Part shown: positions 18,128 to 26,064 of the stretch, piece by piece | Layout of the letters: every line of letters starts with the position of its first letter | Numbering within the stretch: the first letter of the stretch is position 1 | NCBI RefSeq assembly: GCF_001311195.1 | Contig: NZ_BBAJ01000022.1 | Location: forward strand, 1-32,505 | Length of the DNA stretch: 32,505 nt | Reading direction: 5' to 3' | From: Lacticaseibacillus camelliae DSM 22697 = JCM 13995 | GTDB lineage: Bacteria > Bacillota > Bacilli > Lactobacillales > Lactobacillaceae | Program-made: the position numbers and the translations under genes | The notes under the pieces: generated by a model | Told to the model about the DNA's origin: nothing | Databases searched by the model: none | What the model saw: the letters and a program-made list of their open reading frames with translations, nothing else

Positions 18128-19465
18128 TCTTCTGCTTCCTTTCTTCAACCACGACTGGCACGGTGCCGTCTTCAACGTGGATCAGCGCCTTCGCGCCAGG
18201 TTTAAAGTCTCCAACTTTAGTCAGGGCCTTACCGCGCGGACTGGTGACATAACTGTAGCCGCGGCCGAGGATCTGGTCTGGCCCCAAATGATCCAGCGCA
18301 TCGTTCGCCAGGTCGAAGCGCTGGCGCTGACTTTTGATGATCACCTGCGCGGCACTTTGCAGCCGCCGGCGATCATTGACCACTGTCTGCCGGGTATTTG
18401 CCACGCGGACACTCAGCTGCCTGGGGTTCAAGCTGGTCTCGGCCAGGCGCACCCGCTGGGCCAGTGCCGTGAGCTGATTCTGCTCGGCGGTCTGCAGCCG
18501 CACTTTTAACTGGTCGACCTGCTGCAGGTACTGATCGTACAACCGGCCGGGCTGCGTGAGCACAACGGATTGCGCAGAGCGGTTCAGCCGGTCACGAGCG
18601 GCCTGGATGCGGTTTTGCATCGCTTGCCGAATGCGCAGCTGGTCCTCTTGGAGCCGCGTAATGCCGTCGGTCAGCTTGACCGACGTGACGAGCTCGGCGG
18701 CAGCCGTCGGCGTGGCGGCCCGGTGATCCGCGACAAAATCGGTGATGGTCGTATCCGTTTCGTGGCCAACCGAGCTGACGATGGGCATCGGCATGTCGGC
18801 CAAGGCGCGCGCGACGCTTTCCTCGTTGAACGGCCACAGGTCTTCAATCGAGCCGCCGCCGCGCCCAATGATCAAAGCGTCAAACCCACCCATGGCCTTC
18901 ACGCGCCGCAGCTGGGTGACAATCGTGGCCGCGGCCTGGTTGCCTTGGACCTGCGCCGGGAACAGCACAATCTGCAGGATCGGGTACCGCCGGGCCACGG
19001 TGGTCATGATGTCCTGAATGACGGCCCCACTGGGACTGGTGATCACCGCCACGCGCTTCGGAAACAGGCGCAGCGGCCGCTGGTTCTTAGCGAACAAGCC
19101 TTCGTCAGACAATTTCTTTTTCAGCTGCTCGTACGCGAGGTAGAGTTCGCCGACGCCTTCTGGGGCCATTTGTTCAATGACAATCTGGTACTGGCCGCTG
19201 GCCGGATACAAGGTGACACGCCCAACGACGCGGACGGTGTCGCCTTCCTTGGGTTCGAATTTGAGCCGGGCAAAGGCGCTTTTAAACATCACCACGTTGA
19301 TCTTAGCGTGCTCGTCCTTCAGGGAAAAGTACTGGTGACCAGGCCGCTTGCGAAAATTCGTGATTTCGCCCGTCAAATAGACCTTGCTCAAATATGGGTC
19401 GAGGTCGAATTTGCGACGCAGATATTCGGTCAGCAAACTGACCGTCAGATACTCGGGTTCAGCAT
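18120..19465 (-). CDS. xseA: Exodeoxyribonuclease VII large subunit
   Basis: Catalytic subunit that degrades single-stranded DNA to oligonucleotides. 448 aa. N-terminal OB fold ([28 protein letters not shown]), then the nuclease core with [11 protein letters not shown] and the conserved [14 protein letters not shown], then a long coiled coil. The start is ATG 19465 after restoring one lost G near 19463 (ATGGCTGAA, giving MAEPEYLTV). As deposited, the lost G joins folD and xseA into one frame; this apparent fusion is an artefact because repair yields a stop for folD and a start for xseA at the same place. Confidence 0.92.
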
Positions 19466-20310
19466 GATGATGCCTCTTTGCTAGTTCTACCGTCTGGATC
19501 ATGAGCGCCGCAATGGTCATCGGGCCAACACCACCCGGCACCGGCGTGATTGCCGACGCCACCTTTGACACACTGTCAAAATCGACGTCCCCGACGAGCT
19601 TGCCCGCCGCATCGCGGTCCATGCCCACGTCGATCACCACCGCGCCGGGTTTGACTGCATCTGCGGTGACGAACTTGGCGCGGCCGATGGCCACCACCAG
19701 GATGTCAGCCTCGCGCGTGACCGCGAACAAATCGCGGGTCTTGCTGTGCGTAATGGTCACGGTCGCGTCCGCGTTCAGCAGCAGTGCCGCCATGGGCCGC
19801 CCAACAATGTTGGAACGGCCGATGATCACGGCGCGCTTGCCCGCCACTTCAATGCCGTAGTGCTTGAGCAGCGCCATAATGCCAAACGGCGTTGAGGCGA
19901 CCACCCCGGGATTATTTTCCCACAAGCGGCCGACATTGTTGGCGTGAAACCCGTCGACGTCCTTCGCCGGATTGATTGCCGCCACCACCGCATCGGGATC
20001 GACCTGCTTGGGAAGCGGCAGTTGAACTAAAATGCCATCGATTGACTCATCAGCATTCAGCTCCGCCACCACCGCTAGGACCTCGGCCTGCATCGCCGTA
20101 CTTGGCAGCGTGCGCATGACCGAATGAATCCCGAGCTGATCGGCCCGTCGCTGCTTGTTACGGACGTATATCGCGCTGGCCGGGTCATTGCCGACCAGCA
20201 CCACCGCCAGCCCCGGTGTCACGCCTTGTTTTTTTAAGTGCTGAAACTTCTGTCTGTAGGTCAGCCATTAACGCGTTAGATGTTCGCTTGCCGTCAAGAA
20301 TCGTGGTCAT
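19459..20310 (-). CDS. folD: Methylene-THF dehydrogenase/cyclohydrolase FolD (frame broken)
   Basis: Bifunctional enzyme interconverting 5,10-methylene-, methenyl- and 10-formyl-tetrahydrofolate; supplies the formyl donor used by fmt. About 283 aa. Motifs: Y-x3-K in [16 protein letters not shown], the NADP loop [11 protein letters not shown] and [13 protein letters not shown]. Start ATG 20310 with GGGGG seven bases upstream. Breaks: an A-run of 7 at 20229-20235, where 6 gives LKKQGVTPG, and one G lost at 19463 that removes the stop (repaired end ...AKRHHHG). First gene of the folD-xseA-xseB-ispA-tlyA operon. Confidence 0.93.
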
Positions 20311-20356
20311 GGTCGTTCCCCCTTTTTGATCGCGCCAAAGCGCATTGAACCTCACC

Positions 20357-20386
20357 ATTCTACCTAGATTACGCGAGGGGCGTCCA
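20357..20386 (-). promoter_or_regulatory. Candidate folD operon promoter
   Basis: On the minus strand TGGACG (20381-20386) and TAGAAT (20357-20362) are 18 bases apart, about 47 bases before the folD ATG. It lies just after the nusB terminator, as a promoter for this operon should. Confidence 0.45.
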
Positions 20387-20416
20387 TGCTTCTCATCGGA
20401 ATCCTACCAGATTACT

Positions 20417-20444
20417 AAAAAAGGCTGCCGCAGTCGCGGCAGCC
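20417..20444 (-). terminator. Rho-independent terminator after nusB
   Basis: Perfect 9-bp stem GGCTGCCGC/GCGGCAGCC with a 4-base loop (20423-20444), followed on the minus strand by six Ts. It starts ten bases after the nusB stop. Confidence 0.9.
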
Positions 20445-20453
20445 AGCGCTCAT

Positions 20454-20849
20454 TCAGGCTTTGACAAAGTGCCCCAAGATGCCGTTGATAAACTTCGCGT
20501 CTGCGTCGTCACCATACGTTTTCGCCAGCTCAAGCGCTTCGTTGACCGCGACCTTGTCTGGCACGTCTGGGACGAATTGAAGCTCAAACAGACCCAAGCG
20601 CAGCAAAATGAGGTCGGTTTTGCTCAACCTCTGCAGCGTCCAACCCTTTTTTAACTTGGCACTAATCTGCGCGTCCAATTCATCCTGGTGGGCCAAAACG
20701 CCATCGACCAAGGTGGTTAAGTAGGCCGGAGCCTCTTCATGCGCCGGCAAGGCCTCTTCGTACACGTCACTGCGGTTCGCCTCGGGGTTGCTGACTAGAG
20801 CAAAGAGTGCCTTAAAAGCCGCTGCCCGGGTATCATGTCTGTCTAGCAT
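20454..20849 (-). CDS. nusB: Transcription antitermination factor NusB
   Basis: Binds boxA RNA with S10 to prevent termination in rRNA operons. 131 aa, intact, all-helical. Typical segments are RAAAFKALFAL at the N-terminus, LVDGVLAHQDELD, and the C-terminal VAVNEALELAKTYGDDADAK followed by FINGILG. The ATG at 20849 overlaps the yqhY stop (TAATG), so it is coupled to yqhY. The efp-yqhY-nusB order is conserved in Gram-positive bacteria. Confidence 0.95.
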   Translation of the reverse strand: MLDRHDTRAAAFKALFALVSNPEANRSDVYEEALPAHEEAPAYLTTLVDGVLAHQDELDAQISAKLKKGWTLQRLSKTDLILLRLGLFELQFVPDVPDKVAVNEALELAKTYGDDADAKFINGILGHFVKA

Positions 20850-21291
20850 TACTTGTCTTCCTCTGGGTTGTCGTCATCCGCATCATCTGCGAACAAATTG
20901 TCGGGATCAAGCTTTGGTGCTTTTTCCGGGACCACGCCAACCACGTGCACGTTGACCTCGTCGAGCGTCAGATCCGTCATGAACAGCAGCTGTTCGCGCA
21001 GCTTGATTGCATCGCCATCGCGACCTTCGGCACCGAAACGCCGTAGTCAAGGTAAACGTACACGTCGGCCGTGAGGCGCTTGCCATCCACCGTCAGGTCA
21101 ACCCCTTTACCGTGATTGGCCCGGCCGAACCAAGAATTGATCGTGCTGGCCATTGTGCCACGCATTTGATAGACGCCGTCCACCGAAACTGCGGCAATCC
21201 CCAGGATCACTTCAAGCACTTCAGGCACGATTTCAATGGTGCCCTGCGCGTCAGTCCGGTTTGCCAGAATGATGTTCGAATCTTCAGCCAT
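20849..21291 (-). CDS. yqhY: Asp23/Gls24 family protein YqhY (frame broken)
   Basis: Member of the Asp23/Gls24 envelope-stress family; the copy between efp and nusB is linked in Bacillus to control of acetyl-CoA carboxylase. 147 aa. The family core is visible: GTIEIVPEVLEVILGIAA, VDGVYQMRG, VDLTVDGKRLTADVYVYL and YGVSVPKVA. The C-terminal tail is acidic (DDADDDNPEEDK). One G lost near 21010 shifts the last ~50 residues; repair gives ...AMAIKLREQLLFMTDL. Start ATG 21291 with AGGAGG seven bases upstream. Confidence 0.88.
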
Positions 21292-21310
21292 GAGCTGCCT
21301 CCTAAAAAAA

Positions 21311-21870
21311 TTACGCGCGGGAGATATATGTCCCATCTTGCGTATTGATTGACAAAACGTCGCCCTCATTGATGAAGAACGGCACCTGAACGACCAGGCC
21401 CGTTTCCAGGGTCGCCGGCTTGGAGCCGCCTGAACTCGTGTTGCCACGAACACCAGGTTCGGTCGCGGTGACTTTCAGATCAACGGTGTTTGGCACCTCG
21501 ACACCCAGCGTTTCGTTGCCGTGCATCATGATCTTCACTTCCATGTTTTCCTTCATGTACTTCAGCGCATCCGTCAGCTCTTCGGCCGGCAGTGTCAACT
21601 GTTCGTACGTGGTCGTGTCCATGAAGACATAGGAATCCCCGTCAGCGTACAAGTACTGCATGGTTTTCGTATCGATCTGCGCCTTCTGCACTTTTTCCGT
21701 CGCCCGGAAGGTTTTTTTTCTTGAACGGCCCCTGTGCGCAGGTTCTTCAGCGTCGACCGGACAAACGCGGAGCCCTTGCCTGGCTTCACGTGCTGGAATT
21801 CGACAATGCGCCACAGGTCGCCATCAACTTCGATGGTCAAACCGTTTTTAAAATCGTTAACAGAAATCAT
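21311..21870 (-). CDS. efp: Elongation factor P (frame broken)
   Basis: Rescues ribosomes stalled at polyproline. The N-terminal KOW-like domain carries the loop KPGKGSAFV with the lysine that is modified in Bacillus; the OB domains follow ([32 protein letters not shown]). Length is 185 aa if the A-run is 6, the usual EF-P length. The A-run at 21712-21719 has 8 bases, shifting everything after AVQEK; 6 restores [11 protein letters not shown]. Start ATG 21870 with GGAGG seven bases upstream. Its own promoter lies at 21906-21934. In this window RsmB and PrkC both have proline-rich or PASTA features, but no direct EF-P target is evident. Confidence 0.93.
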
Positions 21871-21905
21871 GTATTTCCTCCACCTATCTTCTTTCGCTAA
21901 CCTTA

Positions 21906-21934
21906 ACTATATCAATCGCCAAAAGCCCTTGCAA
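21906..21934 (-). promoter_or_regulatory. Promoter of efp-yqhY-nusB
   Basis: On the minus strand TTGCAA (21929-21934) and TATAGT (21906-21911) are 17 bases apart, about 36 bases before the efp ATG. Confidence 0.65.
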
Positions 21935-21949
21935 GGAAAAGGCGGCGTG

Positions 21950-23022
21950 TTACTTACGAACCGGCACCACTAGCAACTCACTAGGGGCTGGCGTGGTCAG
22001 GTACTTGGCCCCACTTTTCGTGATCAAAAGGTCATCTTCGACTCGCACCCCACCCAGGTCCGGAATGTAAATGCCAGGCTCGTCGGTTTCGACGTTGCCT
22101 TCCGCTTGCGGCGTGTTCGCATACGGCCCCCAAGCACCGGGGCCTTCGTGAATCGACAGGCCGATGCCGTGACCAGTGCCGTGGCCAAAGTACTGGCCAT
22201 AGCCCTTGTCCTCGATGTACTGGTGGGCAAACCCGTTGATCGTTTTACCGAGCACGCCTGGTGCCATCATCGCCGCTGTGGCCTTGTTGCAGTCGTAAAC
22301 GATCTTGTAGACAGCCTTGAGCTTCGCATCCGGTTCACCCACCGCAAACGTCCGCGTGATGTCGGACACGTAACCCTGATACACACAGCCCCAATCCAGA
22401 GTGATGACATCGCCGTCTTCGATCTTCTTATCGGTCGCAGCGCCGTGAGGCATCGCGGCACGTTTACCGGAGGCCACAATGGTTTCAAACGACGTGCCAC
22501 TGGCGCCCAGGGACCGCATGTAAAAGTCCAGGTCAGTGGCGACCTGCAGCTCCGTCTGGCCGGGTTTGATCGTGTCCAAAACGTGCTGATAGCCGGCCTC
22601 GGCGATTTGAATCGCCTTCTCGATCAGCTTAAGCTCCTGGTCGTCCTTCACTTCGCGCAGTGCCGGAACCACGTTGGTCGTGGCCTGCCAAGCAACCTGC
22701 TTAGGCAACTTCTGAAAATCGGCGTAGGTCATCACATCGCCCTCAAAACCCACCGTCTTTAACCCGTGGGCCTGAGCGATCACCCCTGCCTCACCTAACA
22801 GCCGTGCGTGTGCAGCACCAGCTCGGCGTTGTCGACCTCGACTTTGACCTGTTCCGTGAAGCGAGAATCGGTGATGAACCAGGCGTGGTCTTTCGCCACC
22901 AGCAGGGCACTTTCATTGCCAGTGAAACCGGTCAGGTACGTGACGTTGACCGGATCTGTGACCAGCAGCGCGTCAACTTTCAGTGCAGGCAACTCAGCCT
23001 GCAGGTTTTGCAAACGAGACAT
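21950..23022 (-). CDS. pepP: Xaa-Pro peptidase, M24B family (frame broken)
   Basis: Metallopeptidase releasing residues before proline; cytoplasmic, part of peptide use in lactobacilli. 357 aa. The N-terminal creatinase-like domain starts MSRLQNLQAEL and includes YLTGFTGNESALLV. The catalytic domain has all five metal ligands in context: LDWGCVYQG and SDITRTF (two Asp), GHGTGHGIGLSIHEGP (His), ETDEPGIYIP (Glu) and RVEDDLLIT (Glu). One G lost near 22802 separates the two domains (repair gives THGLLGEAGVIAQ). ATG 23022 has AAGGAGG upstream. The efp-adjacent M24 protein is YqhT in Bacillus; pepP/pepQ naming is not settled. Confidence 0.9.
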
Positions 23023-23091
23023 GTGATGACCTCCTTGAAGAAGTGAAATTCGGAAACTTAAACAGGCGACGGGCTGACAACACCCAGGCTC

Positions 23092-23215
23092 TTCGCACCG
23101 GGCGTAATCGGGCTTCGGGTTCGCACCTTGACGTAATCGGGCTTCGGCCAGCAACGCCCGAGCGTCTCGCTACGCTGAGCGCCTCGCCGCTAAAAGCAGC
23201 GGCAATGTGCTCAGC
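23092..23215. repeat. Structured repeat island upstream of the Xaa-Pro peptidase
   Basis: Two imperfect tandem copies of TTCGCACC-(3-4 bases)-CGTAATCGGGCTTCGG lie at 23092-23118 and 23120-23147. The second runs into a hairpin block AATCGGGCTT...CAACGCCCG.GCGTCT (23135-23167) that recurs at 29116-29149. Next comes a two-tier hairpin at 23174-23215: outer GCTGAGC/GCTCAGC, 5+5 internal loop, inner GCCGCT/AGCGGC. No gene overlaps it. It may be an intergenic palindromic repeat or part of a long leader. Confidence 0.6.
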
Positions 23216-23258
23216 TAGGCTAGCCGTCGGGCTAAGTGCGCTGGCCTACGCACCATAC

Positions 23259-23283
23259 AAAAAGCGCCCCGTCACCGGAGCGC
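23259..23283 (-). terminator. Terminator of rplU-prp-rpmA
   Basis: Stem GCGCTCC/GGGGCGC (one G-T pair, loop of 6, 23264-23283) followed on the minus strand by five Ts, eight bases after the rpmA stop. Confidence 0.85.
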
Positions 23284-23290
23284 TACTGGA

Positions 23291-23584
23291 TTATTCAGCT
23301 TTTGCTTCTGCTGGATAAACGGATACTTGCTTCTTATCGCGGCCAAGGCGTTCGAACTTAACGACGCCATCAGCTGTAGCAAAGAGCGTATCGTCGCCGC
23401 CACGGCCGACGTTTACACCTGGGTGGATCTTAGTGCCGCGCTGGCGGTACAAGATGTTCCCAGCCAAAACGAATTGGCCATCAGCGCGCTTGCTGCCAAG
23501 GCGCCGACCTGCGGAGTTACGGCCGTTAGAAGTCGAGCCGCCCCCCTTATGGTGAGAGAAGAACTGAAGATTCATTTTCAACAT
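23291..23584 (-). CDS. rpmA: 50S ribosomal protein L27 with cleavable leader
   Basis: L27 reaches the peptidyl transferase centre with its N-terminus. 97 aa, intact. It starts [18 protein letters not shown]: the nine-residue leader ending in LQFF matches the Firmicute type removed by the Prp protease before assembly. The remainder ([27 protein letters not shown]) is highly conserved. ATG 23584 is eight bases after GGAGG; a GTG in frame at 23593 is too close. The protease gene lies immediately upstream in the same operon. Confidence 0.97.
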   Translation of the reverse strand: MLKMNLQFFSHHKGGGSTSNGRNSAGRRLGSKRADGQFVLAGNILYRQRGTKIHPGVNVGRGGDDTLFATADGVVKFERLGRDKKQVSVYPAEAKAE

Positions 23585-23607
23585 TGTGTACACCTCCGAG
23601 TATTGAA

Positions 23608-23949
23608 TTAGGCTTGTTTGGTTGAAATCGAGAGATAATCGCCGTAGCTTTCCTCGATGCTTTGCAGGGACAACAACAAATTCTCCAGGAGAATCTGTGC
23701 GATGTGTGCCTGCTCCCCATCCTCGGGTTGATCTAGCGTCAGCTCCAAGTGGCCCCCGTTAACTTCATCGGCTTTGACGTTGGGTTCAAACCCAGCCAAG
23801 GCCTCAATGCCGTTGACGGCGCCGATTGAGACTGCAGAGACCGCTGCGCAAACGATGTCATGCCCATAATCCCCTGAGTCGGCATGGCCGGTCAGGTTAA
23901 AATGAACAATGTCACCGCGTGCATCCCGCTGAAAGCGTGCTTTGATCAT
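23608..23949 (-). CDS. prp: Ribosomal-processing cysteine protease Prp
   Basis: Small cysteine protease (formerly YsxB) that trims the N-terminus of L27. 113 aa, intact. The catalytic His and Cys are in [19 protein letters not shown], in the spacing known for Prp. It lies between rplU and rpmA, the universal location in Firmicutes. ATG 23949 has GGGGTGA upstream, 12 bases after the rplU stop. Confidence 0.95.
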   Translation of the reverse strand: MIKARFQRDARGDIVHFNLTGHADSGDYGHDIVCAAVSAVSIGAVNGIEALAGFEPNVKADEVNGGHLELTLDQPEDGEQAHIAQILLENLLLSLQSIEESYGDYLSISTKQA

Positions 23950-23961
23950 GCGTTCACCCCG

Positions 23962-24273
23962 TTAGGCGTTGATCGCGTCGATAACAACTTTCGTGTAAGG
24001 CTGACGGTGACCCTTCTTCTGGTGTTGATGCTTCTTAGGCTTGTACTTGTAGGTAACAACCTTCTTTTCGCGCCCTTGCTTCTCAACTTTACCAGTGACG
24101 GTCGCACCATCGATCGTTGGCGTGCCGATTTTGGCATCGCCTTCGCCGCCGACCAGGATCACCTGGTCAAACGTGACAGTCTTGCCTTCTTCAACATCGA
24201 GCTTTTCGACGTAAAGTGCTTCCCCGACTTCGGCTTTGTACTGCTTGCCGCCGGTTTTGATAATTGCGTACAT
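23962..24273 (-). CDS. rplU: 50S ribosomal protein L21
   Basis: Early-binding 23S rRNA protein. 103 aa, intact. [18 protein letters not shown] at the N-terminus and [17 protein letters not shown] at the basic C-terminus are diagnostic. I chose ATG 24273, seven bases after AGGAGG, over the in-frame upstream codon at 24282, which overlaps the ribosome binding site. Preceded by a structured leader. Confidence 0.97.
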   Translation of the reverse strand: MYAIIKTGGKQYKAEVGEALYVEKLDVEEGKTVTFDQVILVGGEGDAKIGTPTIDGATVTGKVEKQGREKKVVTYKYKPKKHQHQKKGHRQPYTKVVIDAINA

Positions 24274-24386
24274 CTTGTGCACCTCCTGTTGCCCGTAGGC
24301 TTTTTCCCCTGAAGACTCGCCAAGCCAGGTGCTAGGCTTTGATACCTGACGTTGTGCGGTTGCAGATGAGGGGTGACAAATACAAC
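24274..24386 (-). ncRNA. Candidate L21 leader (ribosomal protein autoregulation)
   Basis: About 110 untranslated bases separate the predicted start of transcription from rplU. On the minus strand this contains mutually exclusive pairings such as CAGGT/ACCTG and AAGCC/GGCTT (about 24315-24350). An L21 leader family is known at this location in Firmicutes; assignment here is by position and foldability only. Confidence 0.5.
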
Positions 24387-24392
24387 GTAACG

Positions 24393-24421
24393 AGTTTATC
24401 AGATTGCAGCCCCTGACGCAA
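24393..24421 (-). promoter_or_regulatory. Candidate rplU operon promoter
   Basis: On the minus strand TTGCGT (24416-24421) and TAAACT (24393-24398) are 17 bases apart. The match is moderate, but no better candidate exists upstream of rplU. Confidence 0.4.
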
Positions 24422-24478
24422 GCAGAATCTGCGTACCCGTCAAGGAAAAAGCCTTGCCAGCCTCACGGGGAAATATCA

Positions 24479-24507
24479 TTGTTGGCAGCCGCCCCCTCGA
24501 CTATACT
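24479..24507 (+). promoter_or_regulatory. Promoter of the 24529 gene
   Basis: TTGTTG (24479-24484) and TATACT (24502-24507) are 17 bases apart, giving a leader of about 15 bases. Confidence 0.5.
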
Positions 24508-24528
24508 AATGACGAGGAGTTGAGGCCC

Positions 24529-24810
24529 ATGACGATTGCATTGAACAGCTTAATTTTTCTGATCACCGGCGGCCTGGTCGCCACCACCACCGCCCGGCTG
24601 CACCAGCCCATCAACTTTATCGTGACCGGCCTCGTGATCCTGACCTTGGCCACGCTGGCAACAAAGATATACGGCTGGGGATGGTTCAGCGTCTTTTATA
24701 TTCTGTGGATGATTGGCATTGTCGCTGGCCTGCTCATGCTGCGAGCTTACCTGCGAGCAGAGAAAAAAGGCCCGCTGAATGCGCGGACCCGCCCCTGCCA
24801 AGGACATTAA
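24529..24810 (+). CDS. Small membrane protein, three predicted helices
   Basis: 93 aa from ATG 24529, with AGGAG nine bases upstream. Hydrophobic segments at about residues 3-20, 30-48 and 53-72 suggest three membrane helices, followed by a short basic tail (RAYLRAEKKG). I do not recognise a family. A conspicuous Thr run (VATTTARL) follows the first helix. It is divergent from the L21 operon and convergent with the 40-residue gene at 24905-25027; no clear rightward terminator follows it. Confidence 0.7.
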   Translation: MTIALNSLIFLITGGLVATTTARLHQPINFIVTGLVILTLATLATKIYGWGWFSVFYILWMIGIVAGLLMLRAYLRAEKKGPLNARTRPCQGH

Positions 24811-24863
24811 GTATAACATGTGTCTTTGACCCCGAGAAAGTGTTTGCGCGTCAACGGCAAAAT

Positions 24864-24892
24864 AAAAAGCCTGAAGCACGATGGCTTCAGGC
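24864..24892 (-). terminator. Terminator of the 40-residue gene
   Basis: Perfect 9-bp stem GCCTGAAGC/GCTTCAGGC with a 6-base loop (24869-24892), followed on the minus strand by TTTTTATTTT. It begins 12 bases after the stop codon at 24905. Confidence 0.9.
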
Positions 24893-24904
24893 TTGGCACC
24901 TTAA

Positions 24905-25027
24905 TTACCGATTAAGTTGCGCAACGGCTTGCTCGATCGTAGCGCCGCGACCAATGTGGTTTTGGTTGCTTGGGTCGATCGCAATAAACTGTTGCGTCTG
25001 GGTATCTAATTGGATCCGATATTTCAT
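24905..25027 (-). CDS. 40-residue microprotein of unknown function
   Basis: A complete small gene: ATG 25027, TAA at 24905-24907, 40 aa, starting MKYRIQLDTQTQQFIAID and ending TIEQAVAQLNR. GGAGG lies eight bases before the ATG. A consensus promoter (25087-25115) and a textbook terminator (24864-24892) bracket it, so it is a stand-alone expressed unit. The shape is two short beta strands, a turn (SNQNHIGRGA) and one amphipathic helix, loosely like the N-terminus of HicB-type or other small alpha/beta proteins. No membrane helix. The function is unknown to me. Confidence 0.75.
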   Translation of the reverse strand: MKYRIQLDTQTQQFIAIDPSNQNHIGRGATIEQAVAQLNR

Positions 25028-25086
25028 ATCAATTACCTCCATTCGTATCGCACATGAATGGGTTGTTTCAATTGCGACTATCTATT

Positions 25087-25115
25087 ATTTTACTATACTT
25101 ATGTAAGCATGTCAA
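25087..25115 (-). promoter_or_regulatory. Strong promoter of the 40-residue gene
   Basis: On the minus strand TTGACA (25110-25115) and TAAAAT (25087-25092) are 17 bases apart: consensus -35 and five of six at -10. The leader is about 53 bases. Confidence 0.8.
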
Positions 25116-25210
25116 GCGCTGTCATTCCTTGCGAGCTAAAATCAGTCTTTAGTCTGATTGCTGAATACTTTAGTGAAAAGGCGTGTCTATCACCCATCGT
25201 TGTGCGAAGA

Positions 25211-25216
25211 TATAAT
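25211..25216 (+). promoter_or_regulatory. -10 element of the 25242 operon
   Basis: A perfect TATAAT lies 26 bases before the ATG at 25242, without a convincing -35 box at 16-18 bases. It may depend on an activator or be weak. Confidence 0.45.
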
Positions 25217-25241
25217 TATCATACCGAAACAGAGGTCAACT

Positions 25242-25700
25242 ATGGAAACAAAACGCACTGCCCGCAAATTCGTCGATGTTCGCGGCGCCATCATCACTGG
25301 CGTTGTGGTCGGGATTATGGTGATCTTGCTCTTCATCGCCCACCAGTGGGTCTGGGGGGCTCTCACGCTCGTGCTTGGCGGCTGGATCACCTGGCACATC
25401 CTCACCCACATTCCCACCAAGGACAACCATCCTGTTAACCGCCGCGATATTTCCGCCGCAGAAACGGCCAACCACTTCCAGCCGCTTGACTGGGAACCAG
25501 TTCAGTCCGCGCAAGACGCCGAGACCATGCTGACGGCTCAGCTCGGAGACCTTGGGTGGCACACCGTCAGCGGAACGGTCGCCATTTCGGCACCGATTCA
25601 GTTCGTAGTTGAAGCCGCCGATGGCACGACGAAAATCGTGACCGCAGCCGGTCAGATCATCGCCGATAACAGGAGCGACACTCATGAAGAAGGAAAATAA
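25242..25700 (+). CDS. Membrane protein of unknown function
   Basis: 152 aa from ATG 25242, with AGAGG upstream. Two adjacent hydrophobic helices at about residues 15-35 and 36-54 (TGVVVGIMVILLF, ALTLVLGGWITW), then a soluble domain of about 95 residues that is probably cytoplasmic. That domain has a Trp/Pro-containing start (FQPLDWEPVQSAQDAE) and beta-like repeats (WHTVSGTVAI, IQFVVEAADGTTKIVTAAGQIIA). Not recognised as a known family. The end overlaps the next gene by 17 bases, so the two are coupled. Confidence 0.75.
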   Translation: METKRTARKFVDVRGAIITGVVVGIMVILLFIAHQWVWGALTLVLGGWITWHILTHIPTKDNHPVNRRDISAAETANHFQPLDWEPVQSAQDAETMLTAQLGDLGWHTVSGTVAISAPIQFVVEAADGTTKIVTAAGQIIADNRSDTHEEGK

Positions 25701-25999
25701 AATCGGCTGCGGCGGGGCTTTCATCCTGTTGCTGCTCTTTTCAGTTCTGATCACCTACTGGTACGTGTTTGTGGCCATTGGGTTGATCGGCTTTGCAGTC
25801 TGGTACTATTACCACCGCAAGCAGACTGAGGACAAGGCAGCGGCGGATGCGCAAGCCAAAAAAAGACCAAGCCCAGGCAGAAGCCGCCGACCGGATTCGC
25901 GAATTCAAGCAGTTGCTGGACGAAGGCGCCATCACCCAAGAAGAATTTGACCAGCAGAAGGCTAAAATCTTGGGTGAGCAAGACGATCTGAAATTTTAA
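25684..25999 (+). CDS. Membrane-anchored SHOCT domain protein (frame broken)
   Basis: 104 aa after repair. Two hydrophobic segments at about 10-26 and 27-43 (AFILLLLFSVLITYW, VAIGLIGFAVWYYY), a charged Ala/Gln-rich helix, then a clear SHOCT motif: IREFKQLLDEGAITQEEFD followed by QQKAKILG. SHOCT domains are short C-terminal modules in many membrane proteins and are thought to mediate oligomerisation. The A-run at 25858-25864 has 7 bases where 6 (AKKDQAQAEA) keeps the frame; without repair the SHOCT domain is lost. AGGAG is eight bases before ATG 25684. A strong terminator follows. Confidence 0.82.
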
Positions 26000-26005
26000 C
26001 AACGT

Positions 26006-26033
26006 CGCGCCGCCTGCTGGGTGGCGCGTTTTT
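26006..26033 (+). terminator. Terminator after the SHOCT gene
   Basis: Nine-base-pair stem CGCGCCGCC/GGTGGCGCG (one G-T pair, loop of 5, 26006-26028) followed by five Ts, seven bases after the SHOCT gene stop. It lies only 36 bases before the next start codon. Confidence 0.85.
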
Positions 26034-26064
26034 GTTTCCAAGAGTGATGAGGAGGTGATTTTCA

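Noticed and set aside
18570-19484. Long plus-strand open frame opposite xseA (304 codons)
   Set aside because: Antisense to the XseA nuclease core, with no recognisable domain or start signals.
23092-23147. Two spaced repeats that could suggest a CRISPR array
   Set aside because: Only two imperfect copies that are directly adjacent, with no spacers and no cas genes.
25211-25241. T-box or riboswitch leader before the 25242 gene
   Set aside because: The leader is too short (about 20 bases) and has no conserved T-box motif.
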